A stretch of DNA of 64,000 nt from Tigriopus japonicus (GCA_010645155.1 CM021315.1:12737086-12801085), one strand, 5' to 3'; positions 34,401 through 46,994 are shown, numbered from the stretch's first letter. Notes: generated from the letters alone by a model not told the origin. Translations and numbers: made by a program.

Positions 34401-36407
34401 GTCGCTTTGTACAATGACACGTACATGTCGCGCACGCTAGTAGATGAGTTTAGACTATTCTATTCTAAATTCTAAAATTTAAAATTTTAAAAATTGATGT
34501 TTTGAGTTTATCGACTGTGCTAGTTTTAAACAAGATTTTGTCCTTTAATTTATAATTTTTTAGGGGTGGAGGGTTAACTTATACAGAAGCAAGTAATTGC
34601 GTCCGTGTTAATCCACGGAATTAAAGAATTGAGTGTGGAATGAACGGATTGTTACATTATACTCAGGGATTACCCAATTTCTGGGCATCCATCGTATCCA
34701 TCAAGACACACTTAGTTCAACGAACGCTCTAATTTTTTAAATGAAGTTTCTTGTTTTGCCCATTAGCTTTCTTAACGTTTTCTTAAAGTTTAGGAATGAG
34801 GGGGTCTTTGCCCCATCTATTGATATTTTTTATTCTCAACCCATTTTCTGGTAATTTTTTCAACAAAATCATCGATTGTTCACTGATCAATTGCTAAGGC
34901 CTCTTCAACTAGTAACTCTGAAACCAATGAGGATGCTAAAATAAAGATCCAAATCAACTAGTAACTCTGAAACCAACGAGGATGCTAAATTAGATATCCA
35001 AATCGAAAGGTAGGTGGCCAATCCAATCCGTCAATTCTCAAATTATTTGGATTAGATTATACGTAAAGCACATTCAAGCCTTATGGTTCGATCAGAAACT
35101 TTCAAAGTAAAGTTGGTATTAGGTAATTCATTGGAACATTGACTTCCGAAAACTGGACTGTGTTAGATCGCTAAACTGTGGTTTCCTTCAAATAATTCAT
35201 AACTTTTCTTTTGGCTTTTCTTTCCTAGTTAATGATCAAAACCCGATTTGCAGTCACAAATAGTTTTACCCCAAATGTCATCAATATTTCTCACTAAAAG
35301 CTGGACGAGGGAGCAAGTGGACCAGACTCTCATACTCACACTTTTAGATAATATACTTTCATGTAAGCAAATTTTACGATCTCCCATCTACCTAGCTTTA
35401 TACAAGCTTCCTGTAGTCTTTTATGAAGACCCTTGGCAACTTTCGGCAGAATCTCTCCTCACATGATCAAACAAAAAATATTTCCCCAATTTGTAAAGAG
35501 TCCGAGAGTCTTTTGTAGAAATTCTCTCTCGAAGCACCTTCAAACAGAAATACCAGAAAGTTAGTGATGGAAAAAAGTTTCCCGAGAAAACAATATCCTC
35601 TATACACCTGCTGAGCAACATATCCTTAACAAGTACTCAAATGTTCAAGAATCTAGCCAAGGTTTTGGGAACGCTTTATCTAGACAAAACATATCTCCTT
35701 CATTCATAGACAGAGAGTTCAAATACGTTTGAACCGGCCTTCAAAGGTTAGTGGTAATACCATGAATAAGTGTTTGTCTTCAACAGACTACCAAGGTCAT
35801 TCGCCGCCAAGTTTGAGCTGTTGAATCAACCTTCCTTCACTTTCTCTGTCTTGCCAAAGTCTTGAAGTTTTTCACATCCGAAAAATAAGGTACCGGGATG
35901 ATCTTTCTAAGCTCCATGTTAACTATTTCGCTTCAAGAAGAGGGGTGAACCAATGAGGACTATTTTGCACACATCCTGTTTGGAAATGCATTAAAGCGCC
36001 ATGGAAAAGACGGAACATGGAACACGAAGGACGAGGAGAAATTTTTGCAAGAAAGATAGACAAATAGCTCACGAAGTCTTCAGGTTCAACGAGTGAGAGC
36101 AAACAAGAACGAAACTCATGTAAGAATTATCGCTGGTGAGACTTGTCTTTTTGACACGTTCGACCATATGTCTTAATACGTTCTTGTCACAAGCATAGAT
36201 GTAAATCTTTTTTTAAACACATGTTTGCAGAGATGAAACTTTCAGAAGACTTTTAAATATTTTTTGAAAGATGCAACAAAGTAATATATTTCATCATGAA
36301 ACACAAGTAGACAAGTAGAACAAAGCAAAGCTTGCCAATGGCCATCCATCTTGTTTACATTTCCGTGACTCCACAGAATACCACACTTGGCCAGGTGGTG
36401 ATAAATT
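34401..36407. other. intergenic, downstream of the ACE gene
   Basis: Contains a 49-bp tandem duplication (34905-35002). Otherwise AT-rich with no recognised gene. Confidence 0.35.
34905..35002. repeat. 49-bp tandem duplication
   Basis: Two adjacent copies beginning tcaactagtaactctgaaac, differing at a handful of positions. Confidence 0.75.
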
Positions 36408-39400
36408 TTACCAACCTACAACGTCTCCATTTTCGATATTCTTCTTCTTCAACCATTCGTACAAGGGCTGAAAGAATTTCAAAATGGGTTTGATAGACAT
36501 CTCCTTGGTGCCTGCAAATTGTTCCAGGGCCTCCTGCCAAGGAACACTGCCGCCCAAACGCAACAATTCGCTCAATTTCGCTCCTGCTGCCTTCGATCCG
36601 GCAAAACTACATTGATGCAATGGACCCTCGTGTCCCGCAACTCGACACAACTCCTCCGCAAATTGGAATTGAAGAATGGTTCGGGTAAAGTATCTGGAAA
36701 TACATTGGCAGCCAATCCACGAACAAGTAAAAACAGGATCCGCTTACCTCATCATCGCGTAGTCTTGGTTGATGTGGAACAAAGTGGGTGGGTCAAGATC
36801 CTCAGGTGTGCGTGGGACGGGCGGGTGAACCCCCACCACTTGACGTTTCAATTTCCAGAACTCGTCGTTCCATTGATCTTGGGGAAATTCCCCGCGGAAA
36901 ACTCGCCAACGCCACACATCGTTGACAAGGTGGAACGGCAAGGTGGAAATTGTGATCAAGCTCTGACTCAACAAGAAATTGATGTCACTTTCCTCGTCGT
37001 CAACGAGTTCATCAATCAGACCAAGTTTGTACAAGTAGGAGGGAGTGGCTGCATTCATGGCCATCAACTCGCCAATGGCTTCGTGGAAGCCGTTATTGGC
37101 ACCTCGACGGAATTGATGGGGTAAATGCCGATATTGCATCTGGTAGATGGTGTGTCCCATCTCGTGATGAATGGTCAAAAAATCCCCGAAAGAATAATCT
37201 GTACCGCACATTTTAATTCGAAAATCCTAAAAAGGAACAAGCGGAACGTTCGTCTCGTTTGGAAAGTCCACGCAATTAGTCGAAAGGTTGTTATTCAAAC
37301 CTCTCCGTTATTGAAATCCCATGCTGTGGCATGACATTTAACCACCCTGCCATCTGTCGGTTTCCGGAATAATGAATGGTTCCAAAAGCTATCAAAAAGC
37401 GGTTCAAATCCCAAATCAGTGTAAAATTTCTCTGTTGTCTTGAACATGTTTTCAACGGTCAAGTTTTGGGCTTCCATTTTCTCCGGAGTCGGTTGAAGAT
37501 TGGGTTTATTTGGGTAGGGAATCATCAATGAATACAAATTACTCCAAAATCGTCCCCACATGTCACTCAACACATTTGTAGGAAGTGTTCCATTGAGTGG
37601 CACGTCCTAAAACGCCAGATAAACTGAATTATAACTTAAAAATCGGAATATTTGCACAATGTAAACCAACCTCTCCGTAAACGTTATGGAGATTTCGCCT
37701 CACATAAGCATGGAGCTCTTCGTACAAGGGTCTAAGTTCTTCATACATACTCATTATATCCGCTTCAAAGGTTTCACTTTCATACTCAGAGCGCCATTGG
37801 TCACCTGCATCAGTGAAGTTATTCAAGCGAGCTCCTTGATTCTTAAGCTCTACATATCTCTCGTACAGGGGCTTCATTTTCCGACCTGTCTGGATTCTCC
37901 ATCCCTGAGACAAAGCAAGGTCACCAGTATCAATTCCTTTTTGGTCTCTTTTATAGTTACCTGCCAAGCCTGTTTTCTCTCTTCAAAGTCCTTCGAATCA
38001 GACATGATGCTTGTCAATCCAGGGGACAACGTATGACAAGTGGACTTGGCGTCTAAAGAGAAACCGTGGTTTCACGTTTAAATGATATTGATTAAACCTG
38101 GCGCCCCATAAAAGGCCGTGTCTTACCAAGGTCATCCGACTCAGTTGCGTTTATACACACTTCAGCAGTATTGTAGATCTCACTCATATCACTTATGATT
38201 ATAGACAGTTCCTGATCGTCCTCCTCTGGCAATGGTTTGGAAATGATGAATTTAAGCTGACGTCTCTGGTCCTCGGAGAGTTGGTCAAGATCAAATGCAG
38301 AGCCTTGTTCCAAGATTTTCTCCGTGAATTCCCGCATCTAAAATCGTAGACATTAGTATAACAACAGAAATTAAAATTGGATCCCCAAACAGATCTTGGT
38401 AGTGGTATGGTACCTTCCATAAAACGAATAATCAATCCCGTCAGCTTTAGCCAATTACATTTCAGTAGTGGGCGAGCAATTAAGTCAGCATAGAATATTT
38501 TACGGGTTCTTTATAAAATCAACGCCTGCAGTCCTTCCGAAATAACAAGACGAATCAGGACGAAGTGACCCATATAGAGAAACTATTTGCTGAACGCTTC
38601 AGTAATTGCACTTTCTGATGAACTTAAATCTTTTTCCAAGGTGTGATGTACTTTTTTTTCTCCCCCATTGATTGATGTCAAATCAATCTTCTCAAGAAGT
38701 CGTTTGACTTTACTTTACGCGTCGTTTATTTGATAAGTAATAAATTATCTCACGAACAAAAAAACACACTTAAGTGCCAAAAACATGTTTTAAATACTAC
38801 AACACAGACTCAGAAAAGTGACAAATTTGCCTCGGTTCAATGTCGGTACATGATGTCGTATAATCCAGTTGAAATCCATGATCTAGACCAGGGGTCGGCA
38901 GCCTCGTTTGGGCCAAGGCCCCAAAAATTTGGTCATGAATTGTCATCAGCCCACCAAACAGAGATAGGTAGAGATCTAGGTTTAAGGGATCACAAATGGA
39001 TTAGTCTTGCCCAGGTTTGTGACAACTTTTTTTTTCTTTCCGCTGGGGCCAACTTCCTTGTCTCCATTGTAGTAAAATGAGCGAGTTCTTTCATTCAAAC
39101 ATGTCTACGAAGGCTTGTAGATGGCCTATCACACAAATGAGCACAAATTTTGACGTCCAAGAGACAGATATATGCTGTTTAAAGGATTATTTTGAAGACT
39201 TATTGTCAAAGTATTGAGTAATTAATGATTTAACACACTTTTCTCCCGGTTTTGGAACAACTTGGAACAACAATTTGGAACATTTTTGGAGGTCGCTAAA
39301 AATGTTTCTATACGTACTATGGCTTGTAAATTAATCGGTATTTCAAGAAAACCAGTTATCATTTTAAAGATCAGAAAAAACTCATATTTGAGTTATTTTT

Positions 39401-41056
39401 TTTAGCAAATCACATTGATATATAAGTAGAAAATTGCTGTTGTCACTCTTAGATGACATCTCAAATTTGTCAGCAGTCATTTTGTGGTGTGTTTGATCAG
39501 TTCGTGTTCATGTGAAGTGAAGATGTACGTCTGGGTTGGCCAATAAAACCTTCTCCACGTATTTTGAAGTCCAAGATTGATGACACGGACATTTTTTTGT
39601 TAATGTTAGCAACAAGCTACAAAAGGTACATTCTGAAAGAGCCAGTCCTAAGTCATTACTTGGAAGTATTGGACCAACAAGTATTTATAATATTCCTGCC
39701 TTACTCTCATATCTATGCTCGTGCTCACCCCTAGTCATGCATACACGTATGTATATAAACTTCTCTCGTCATAAATAAATGACCTAGTCATTCACATCAC
39801 TCGACCATACAACAGTAATGAAATTACCTCATTCACCGAAATGACTGTAGGTTCTGACCTATGGCTTTGAAAAAGTCTGAACTGTTGTTTCTATATTTTG
39901 CCACATGTAATTTGGACTTTGGTCTTTATTAAGATTATATCCCATGCCTCTTGGAATTTTTTACAATCTACGTACCATATTTTACCTCGTTCAAGTTACC
40001 AGTTTGAGAATGAAGGCAAAACTTATTTCTATTCAGAGAAACTCCAATCTTGTACCTCTAGAAATTTGATGATTTTTTACATTTTATTGGAATTTGGTAC
40101 TTGGTTTCAAATACCTTTGAACGAAGTATCCATGGTACAAATTATATTCAAAAAACCTATACGGGCTTTAAAATGTGACCGATTTTTCGAAAGAATATTT
40201 TGCAATTTTAGCCCATTTTGCAAGCCAATCTTGTTAAGGCTGAATTCTCTTTCAATTTACTTGAACTTTCAAGGAAGCAAATTTGGAGAATTTTGCAATT
40301 TTGACCAAAAAGGCCTCATGGTCAAAAATAGCATCTAGATAATATAAATCTGATTAATATTTTATGTATTATTGGTATATATTGGTTAATATTACATTAA
40401 TTATTCATCTGATTAAGCTTAAAATCTGATTTGGCTGAATGAATATTAAGTGTGGTTTGATCAAAGATCACACATTATCAATCAAATCATAAAGGTCACG
40501 AAATCCAATGACGAGATATTCTCCAATACATTGAGTGATTAATTGGTATGAATGTAGAGAGCATAAATTGAAAGGATCAAAGGATTGCTGATACCATTAA
40601 CATTTATCATGCTTAAAACGATTGCCGAGAAGCTTTTACATTTGCTGATATTTTCGTGGCTTTTCCACTTAACTGATTCCCCGCAGTTTGTTTTTCTCCT
40701 ACCAATCCGGTTTGTTAATGCCAACTAGCGTCAAAAACAATCGGTCGGATTGTAAGGTCAAGCAATTTAGCGATGAAGTGAATAAGCTTCGAACATATCA
40801 GCTAGAGTTCCTCCGCACCACAATTGGATCAGTGAATGGAACTTACCTCTCCTTCAATCACGTGAGATTTATTTAAGTTTTCTTCTGTTATGTTAACAGC
40901 ATAATCCCATTGGGCCACTGTAAGGCGATAGAAGATTTGACTCCCGTCTTGGTCATATCGTTCCAAAAATTGATTGACATCTTCTTTAAGAGTTTGACTC
41001 TGACTTTGTCGAATCAGTGCAAACAAAAGTAGAACGACATAAAGTCTGGTGCCCAT
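36408..41056 (-). CDS. secreted ACE-family peptidase (M2) with ACE2-like pocket
   Basis: Seven exons, in coding order 40847-41056, 38127-38337, 37961-38052, 37671-37904, 37301-37606, 36748-37226 and 36408-36693, join in phase to 605 residues, the size of single-domain insect ACEs. It is a zinc metallopeptidase trimming C-termini of secreted peptides. MGTRLYVVLLLFALIRQSQS is a signal peptide. The zinc site is HEMGH (372-376) with E400 24 residues on, in GFHEAIGE; the catalytic base is E373. H502 and Y512 (transition-state residues) and CHATAW are kept. The substrate pocket reads MWGRFW (R268, F269), L500 and Y507, where ACE has Gln, Thr, Lys and Val; these are the ACE2 residues. The chain ends DVVGW with no membrane anchor or collectrin part, so it is soluble. 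Introns 2-6 are 54-74 nt; intron 1 is 2.5 kb and holds repeats. A TATA-like box (about 41112-41119) lies roughly 60 bp before the ATG. Confidence 0.95.
38889..38973. mobile_element. hAT-type MITE, CAGGGGTCGGCAACC family, one-ended copy
   Basis: Starts CAGGGGTCGGCAGCC directly after atctagac (38881-38888); atctaggt recurs at 38974-38981. The right inverted end is lost. Lies in ACE intron 1. Confidence 0.5.
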
Positions 41057-41875
41057 GATGTTGAACCATTGAAAGATGAAACCCGAATGAAAGAAGAAAA
41101 ACCAGAAGCGACCTATATTTAGTTCATTGACTGGTGGTCAGGTTGCGTCTAGTTTGGAACTTGTTTTCCCGTAAACACTGACGTAAAGTAACCACTAACT
41201 CCTGGAGATCATCGGTAAGAAAAGTGGAATGAGGTCGTATGTTAACTGAACACGGTGGTACAAAATTATGCCTAAAATAGATTGATACATATGTACTAGA
41301 ATGTCGTTGGCGAAGCATAGATTATTGGTCACCTTTACTTTGAAATTAACCTGACTAGAGTGGGAAATTCAAAGATGAAGCACTCCACAAAACGATTCTT
41401 ATTTTTTGAAAAAGTACCTGAAACTGCCCATTACCTATTTTTTGGAAGGTACTATCAAAATCATACAGCTGTCAAGTATAACATGACACCCAAAAATTTC
41501 TTTGGCGAGCTAACGCCAGTTTCTCAGTACATAACAGATCACCGTGTGAACTAATTCAAACAATTCGAGTGTACAAAAATTAAGCAAGTTTACATAATGT
41601 TCTTCGAGTATTCCCTCTGCCTAGCCTTTGTTTTTCAAACACAACTAAAGATCTGATTTAATTTTACTGTTCTCGAGATAATTGAATTAGTACGGTAAAC
41701 TTACAGCCATTTGTCAAGTTAAGCATAGCCCCAGCTAATAAGATGACATTTCCAATAAATTTCGACTAATCGTCCCACTAAAACAAACCGTTCGGTTTAT
41801 GAGATGACCTTGGGATCTCAATTATTCTCTTCTTCTTTCATTTTGTATCTTTTGACTAGAGACCCTAAATAAAGT

Positions 41876-41901
41876 ATCATCATCATCATCATCATCATCA
41901 T
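41876..41901. repeat. (ATC)n microsatellite
   Basis: About nine uninterrupted copies of the trinucleotide. Confidence 0.9.
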
Positions 41902-42012
41902 TTAAAAAAAGGCTATATATCACCCCTTGGGCTGTTAGGAATGTGTGAAAAAGAGTGGAATGAAGTATTCGAAAGTTTTTTTTACAACTGTACCCTTTAG
42001 AAACGTCTAGAC

Positions 42013-42227
42013 CAGGGTCGGCAACCGGTGTGATTTTTGGTGGGCCCAAGAGCCATGGGAAATTTCAAAATAGTGGGCCCGAGAGTCATTGATTGTATTG
42101 AACTTGTGGGCCCAAAGCTCAGTGATTGTTCAATTGTCAATTGTGGGCCCCTAAACTCACTGAATTCTGTTTTAATTGACTTGTCATATTTGGTAGGCCA
42201 TAACTCCAAAGTGGTTGCCGACCCTTG
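42013..42227. mobile_element. hAT-type MITE, CAGGGGTCGGCAACC family, copy 2
   Basis: Left end CAGGGTCGGCAACC and right end GGTTGCCGACCCTTG are inverted to each other over 215 bp, with internal GTGGGCCC blocks as in copy 1. The flanks gtctagac and atctagtt share the core tctag. Confidence 0.75.
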
Positions 42228-43309
42228 ATCTAGTTCATTACGAGACTTTGACATTGATAAATGATGTTAAAAGTATTGAAACCCTTTTATAACGAAGAGA
42301 TAATCACTGATACATTAAAGAATATTCAAGAATTGTCAAAATGGATACCTTCAACATCAATTTCTTCAATTATTTCAAAGGTAGATCCTCGGGTTGAATC
42401 TTACAAACTGTTTCATCTTATCATGGTTCTCATTTTTGATAAAAGTCGTCGGCACTATTGGACAACTCCTAATGGTCGAAAAATGGTTATAATCAAAAGT
42501 TATTGTTATGAAATTTTGCTGTTTTGGTCTGAACGCCTGCGCCCGCAAGAGGTCGCATCTCATGATTTCACTCTATACTTGAGAGCTCTGGTATCTGTTA
42601 AAATGTGGTGGCATCCGACGTCACAATAGGTCCGCCGCAGGTTATTTTCTTAATTCAATGGGGATGGAATATGGTCAGGTTTTTTAATAAACTTATTTGT
42701 TACAAATAATGAATGCATTCAGCTATTTCTTGATGCAAAAATAAGAACTTTAAAGTATTAAAATAGAACACAAGCTTAGATTACAAAAATCCCTTGCAAA
42801 AAAGTTTCAAGCTTTCAACGGATTGAAAGGAGTCATAATTACGAGGGTGAGTGAGTGATCGAAACAGCTCCGAGAAAATATTTAAACACCAGCCACTTTT
42901 TCAGAGCTTTTCCCATTATGGGGAAATGTCTTTTTGGAGAAGAACCTCAGATATCAGAGTGTGGCAGACAGTGCTCTCAATTTTTTTTCGTCAGAATTAC
43001 CCAAAAAACTCGTCAAAATTATCCAAAAAAATACCAAACTTTGACTTTATACAAAATATTACCCAAAAATTACCAAACTGTTTTTTATCAATTTTGATTA
43101 CTTTATAATGTTTTAAACACTAGTTTATTGATATTCAAAGGTATAAAAATAATCAAACCAAATAACAAGACAGCCATTGCAAGAAATTATCCTAACAAAT
43201 CAATTGTGAATTGTTCCTAATACAACATGCTTTTCTTACATGCTAACATAATCCTACCCTAATCTTCAACTCCAAAACTCATTTGATCCAATCAAAACCT
43301 AAACTATCC
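42228..43309. other. intergenic, nothing recognised
   Basis: A 122-codon plus-strand frame (42261-42629) has no recognisable domain and a biased AT-rich composition. No splice context or homologue is apparent. Confidence 0.3.
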
Positions 43310-43471
43310 TAATTCAAACCAAAACTAATCTAATTCAAACCTAAACTAATACAATTCAAACCTAAGCTAATACAATTCAAACCTAAACTAATACAATTCA
43401 AACCTAAACTAATACAATTCAAACCTAAACTAATACAATTCAAACCTAAACTAATACAATTCAAACCTAAA
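43310..43471. repeat. 21-bp tandem repeat, about 7 copies
   Basis: Repeats of aattcaaacctaaactaatac; the array resumes in degenerate form after 44371, so a hAT-type element has split it. Confidence 0.9.
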
Positions 43472-44371
43472 CAGGGTTGATCGGGGGGATATTTCCATCC
43501 AAAAAGTGTCCCGTTTATCCATCTTGGGATAAATGGGATTTCCCTCCAAGGGATAAAGGGGACAAACGGGATAAACGGGATTGTTCTACTGTTTCAAGCC
43601 TGATATCGTAATTTTTATAAATAAGTTCGTTTTTTTTGTCAATTTCTTATATCCACTTTGCATGAACTTTTCTGGCCCAAACAATCTTCAAGTACAACAT
43701 TTTTTTTCAATTTTGTCATGTATCAAATGAAATCATGCCTTGCTTGCCTCTTGTGATGTCCTTGTCATCACTTAGACTTAAGGGTGTGACTGCGTTTCCT
43801 TTAGAGATCAAATTTTACTTCATGATTTCCTGTTGAATTAATGCAAACAACCAAATTTTATTGCATGGACCATGCATTTTTGGGAAACTAAAAGTGAGTA
43901 TAGCTGGATGAGTTTGAAGACAGTACAACAAATGCTGTTAAGAGTTACATATGTATATAGTTTTTTGACCCAAAATTTTCAGGGCTCTGCAAAAAGCCAA
44001 ATTAGAATGAACAAATACCCACTTAAGGCAAATTTCTGAAGCTCAACAAAAAGCTTTGTAAACAAAAAAATTCATACATACTTTTCCATATCGTGTTTTA
44101 AAACTGGTGCCGGACATATTCATCATTGTTGATCCTTAAGACTGCATAAACCCTTAAGTTGTCAGTTCCCAAGAACCATGGGAGATTTAGGAACTTTTTT
44201 AGCCATATTGTCTAATTATGGTATTAGTTTTTATCAGCTAATTTTCAGGGATATCAAAAACTATTAAAACACATCCCAATTGGCTTTTTCGTTTATCTCC
44301 TGATTCATCCCGTTTATCCCGTTTTTGGAAAAAGGGATAAATAAAAAAAGTTGTTCCCCCGACTAACCCTG
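43472..44371. mobile_element. hAT-type element, CAGGGTTGATCGGGGG ends
   Basis: The 900-bp element begins CAGGGTTGATCGGGGG and ends CCCCCGACTAACCCTG, inverted ends with few mismatches. Exact flanks aacctaaa occur on both sides (43464-43471 and 44372-44379); because the target is a tandem repeat, part of this identity is expected anyway. Subterminal gggataaa/tttatccc blocks are present on both arms. No transposase frame. Confidence 0.8.
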
Positions 44372-44486
44372 AACCTAAACTAAATTGATTCAAACGTAAA
44401 CTAAATTAATTTAAACCCAACTTACCAAATTTAACCCTAACCTTGCCAATTTTTAATATACACACCTAATTAAACCTAATAAAAAG

Positions 44487-44680
44487 GGACGGGCAAAAAG
44501 TGCAAATCAAAGGAAGCTTTTGATTACCAAAAGTTGCACAAAAAAGGTTACTATTATTTAAACCGGTTTAAATTAGTCATTAAGCTTTATTAGTAAGGAC
44601 GGGCAAAAAGTGTAAAAATATTTTTGGTAACATAAACACATTTATTTGGCTTTTTGCACTTTTTACCTTTATTTTTTTTT
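44487..44680. mobile_element. TAGGGACGGGC family end fragments
   Basis: Two ends lie head to tail: AGGGACGGGCAAAAAGTGC (left-arm type, from 44487) and AAGGACGGGCAAAAAGTGT (right-arm type, from about 44597). The second runs directly into a SINE tail. Confidence 0.6.
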
Positions 44681-44689
44681 GTTTTATTG

Positions 44690-44812
44690 GTTCCAGATTT
44701 TCTACTACCGCTACCAGGAATGCAATTCCCTGTAATCAAGGATTTCTCCCGACAGCTTCAATCCGATCCCCAACAGGATTCGAACCTACGCCGTCTGGGG
44801 AAGCTCTTACAG
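44690..44812 (-). mobile_element. tRNA-Leu-derived SINE, copy S2, 5'-truncated
   Basis: On the minus strand: CCCCAGACGGCGTAGGTTCG (variable-arm side and B box), then a body with GAAGCTGTCGGGAGAAATCC, then the LINE-like tail GGGAATTGCATTCC and GTAGCGGTAGTAGAAAATC. The front half of the tRNA-like head is missing. Confidence 0.75.
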
Positions 44813-45093
44813 TTTAGTGGGTCTATTTTTGCTCTTTATTCGAAATCCATTTCTATAATTAATTGCTTAATAAGAAACCGCTACCCCAAGGAATATTGAC
44901 CAATTCTCTGTACTCTAACGTTTTTTTGCCTCGTTTTGGTCGAAATGCTTTATTTCCGTGTCTACAGAGTACTCCAAATATAAGGTCCTCTAGAATTTAG
45001 CACTTATTTGGCATAGCGAATTTTTGGTTTACTTGATTGGACAAGTGGAGTTGTTTTTACCATCCGAGCAATTCTGTCAATATTAGGGAATGT

Positions 45094-45402
45094 TCAATCA
45101 AAGTTAGGATGATTTTTCAGAATATGTGGGTAATTTGAGCGGGAAAGCCACCACTGAATGAAAAATCTGTCCTTGAACAAGTCAATCTGACTTGCTGTAA
45201 GAGGGACTAAAGATGTTTCATTTAAGTGCTTTTTCTTCAATATTAGTGGGCCGTTATAGTGTTTTGAGTAAGGTCTTTGTTGGGAAGGAGACACCAAAAA
45301 CGAATGACTCTCTTGTAGATCAGGATCAAAGTAAAGATCGTAATGGAAAAATGCCGTTTTATCTCCATATGTGGCAAGAACACTTAGGTGTTTTTCTTCC
45401 AA
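45094..45402 (-). CDS. candidate exon, unidentified protein
   Basis: An open frame with good protein character (FFHYDLYFDPDLQESHSF, LKDRF-like segments, ending ILKNHPNFD and a stop) has no ATG of its own. Other plausible frames on the same strand lie at about 45485-45600 (LKNRKLAAACLNWGPLVPEG) and 46033-46236, the latter hydrophobic at its start. They could be exons of one gene or a decayed element. I recognise no family. Confidence 0.3.
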   Translation of the reverse strand: MEEKHLSVLATYGDKTAFFHYDLYFDPDLQESHSFLVSPSQQRPYSKHYNGPLILKKKHLNETSLVPLTASQIDLFKDRFFIQWWLSRSNYPHILKNHPNFD

Positions 45403-46560
45403 ATGACAAAAAGGGCGACGAGACCTTTCATGAATGAATCAAACCTCATCTGGGATATGCAACACCTTCAAGGAAATCGTGGCAGCTTCATGAGACCTTT
45501 CGTATGCCGATAACGACAGTTCTCGCGAAAGCTCCTTCAGGCACAAGTGGACCCCAATTCAAACAAGCAGCAGCCAGCTTTCTATTTTTCAGGACCAAAA
45601 GAAGGTACTGAGTGGCTTAATGACGTTGTTTTTGTTGAAGAAACAGTTCCAAACTAATAAAGTGAACAATTATAACGGCGATAAGCATTTGAGGTAAGTT
45701 TTGTTAGCAACTAATATTTTCACATGTGCACCCCAGAATTGAGATTTTTTACCGCTCGTTATTTTTCAATTGATGTTTCTTGAAAAGTCATCAATACGCC
45801 TCAGAAAAGAAAAGACAATTGTTTCCAATGAAATTGATCTGAAAAACTTTTAGATGAATATCGTGGAGTTGACTAACAGTAGATATTTGTCATTGTTATA
45901 TTTCAAGCCATTTTTTATGGCAATCCGAAAAAATCAAGTGGTTTTCAAGCCGAACATTTAAAGAAATGGAAAAAATGTTACATCTAGAACTTCGTAGATC
46001 AATAGTTTAGCATTCTCAATCGCAACTCACAATCATCCAAAATTTATTGGTCTTGTCTTACTTGAGTCCAAGTAAGGTGTGATAAGATGAGGGGAAAATA
46101 CCTTATAAAAGTTTTTTTGGCTTTCGAGATAACCTTGGAAAAAGACCAGAACTTTGATTGAGCCTTTGGATACATTTGTAATTACGGGAATTGATGCTTT
46201 TGGTACATCTGACAGCAGAGTGTTAACCAGTAACACTGCAATTGTTGAAAGGAATATGTTTCTTATTTATTGGTCATTTGCATTGGTATTTCTTTTTTCA
46301 TGGTCCAAACGTTGAATTAGATTTAGCCGAGCGAACCTAAAGAAGCTTAAATTTTGCATCCATTGTTGTTCTTGATGTTCTTTCGTGCGTTATTGTTTTT
46401 TTGGGGCCAGAAGCATCAAATTAGTCTTCTGAAAAGAAAAATGATCCTGTAGGACCTCTTGGATATCAGTTCTCAAGTGTATTTCAATTCCTAAAAGAGT
46501 AGGAAAAGCAGGTCATGATGCTAGTAATGTTGTTGATTAGACTGGCATTGATTGTCAAGC
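45403..46560. other. intergenic or introns of the unidentified candidate
   Basis: Apart from the candidate stretches just described I see no delimited feature. Confidence 0.3.
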
Positions 46561-46987
46561 CAAGAACCCCTGAATTTCATTGGACTGAGAGGCTAACGAG
46601 GAGAATCATGATTTCCAGTAAGAACAAATCAACTACGTTCTTCTGCAAATGAGACCTTTCCAATGTTGACTTGAATACGTATTTCAATTTTTAGCTCAAT
46701 CAAACGTCTGAGTCAAAAGTTATGCTTGCTCAAAGTTCAGTGCAAATCCTACCGAGAATGAATGAACTAGCCCTTTTCTGGGCGAGCTCATTCATTCTAT
46801 GCTCTCTTCAGTTCATAAGTTTGAAAAGGCATAAATTTTCACTCTGGCATTCAATTGAGCTGAAAATTGAAAAACGTCGTCTACTGAAAAAAGCAAGATC
46901 TAGTTAGCAGAAGAACGCAATTGAATTAGTCCTGGAAATCTTAATTCTCACCGTTCGCCTCCCACTCCAGAAATTTAGTGCTTCTTG
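46561..46987. mobile_element. foldback element, CAAGAAGCAC family, copy 4 (diverged)
   Basis: Starts CAAGAACCCCTGAATTTC, ends TTAGTGCTTCTTG, 427 bp; flanks gtcaagc and gtcagga match at 5 of 7 positions. The central hairpin is shortened. The most diverged two-ended copy. Confidence 0.8.
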
Positions 46988-46994
46988 GTCAGGA

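Noticed and set aside
36519..37124. 201-codon plus-strand frame
   Set aside because: Antisense shadow of ACE exons 6 and 7, which match the family throughout.
42261..42629. 122-codon plus-strand frame
   Set aside because: No domain, no splice context, AT-driven composition; not enough to call a gene.
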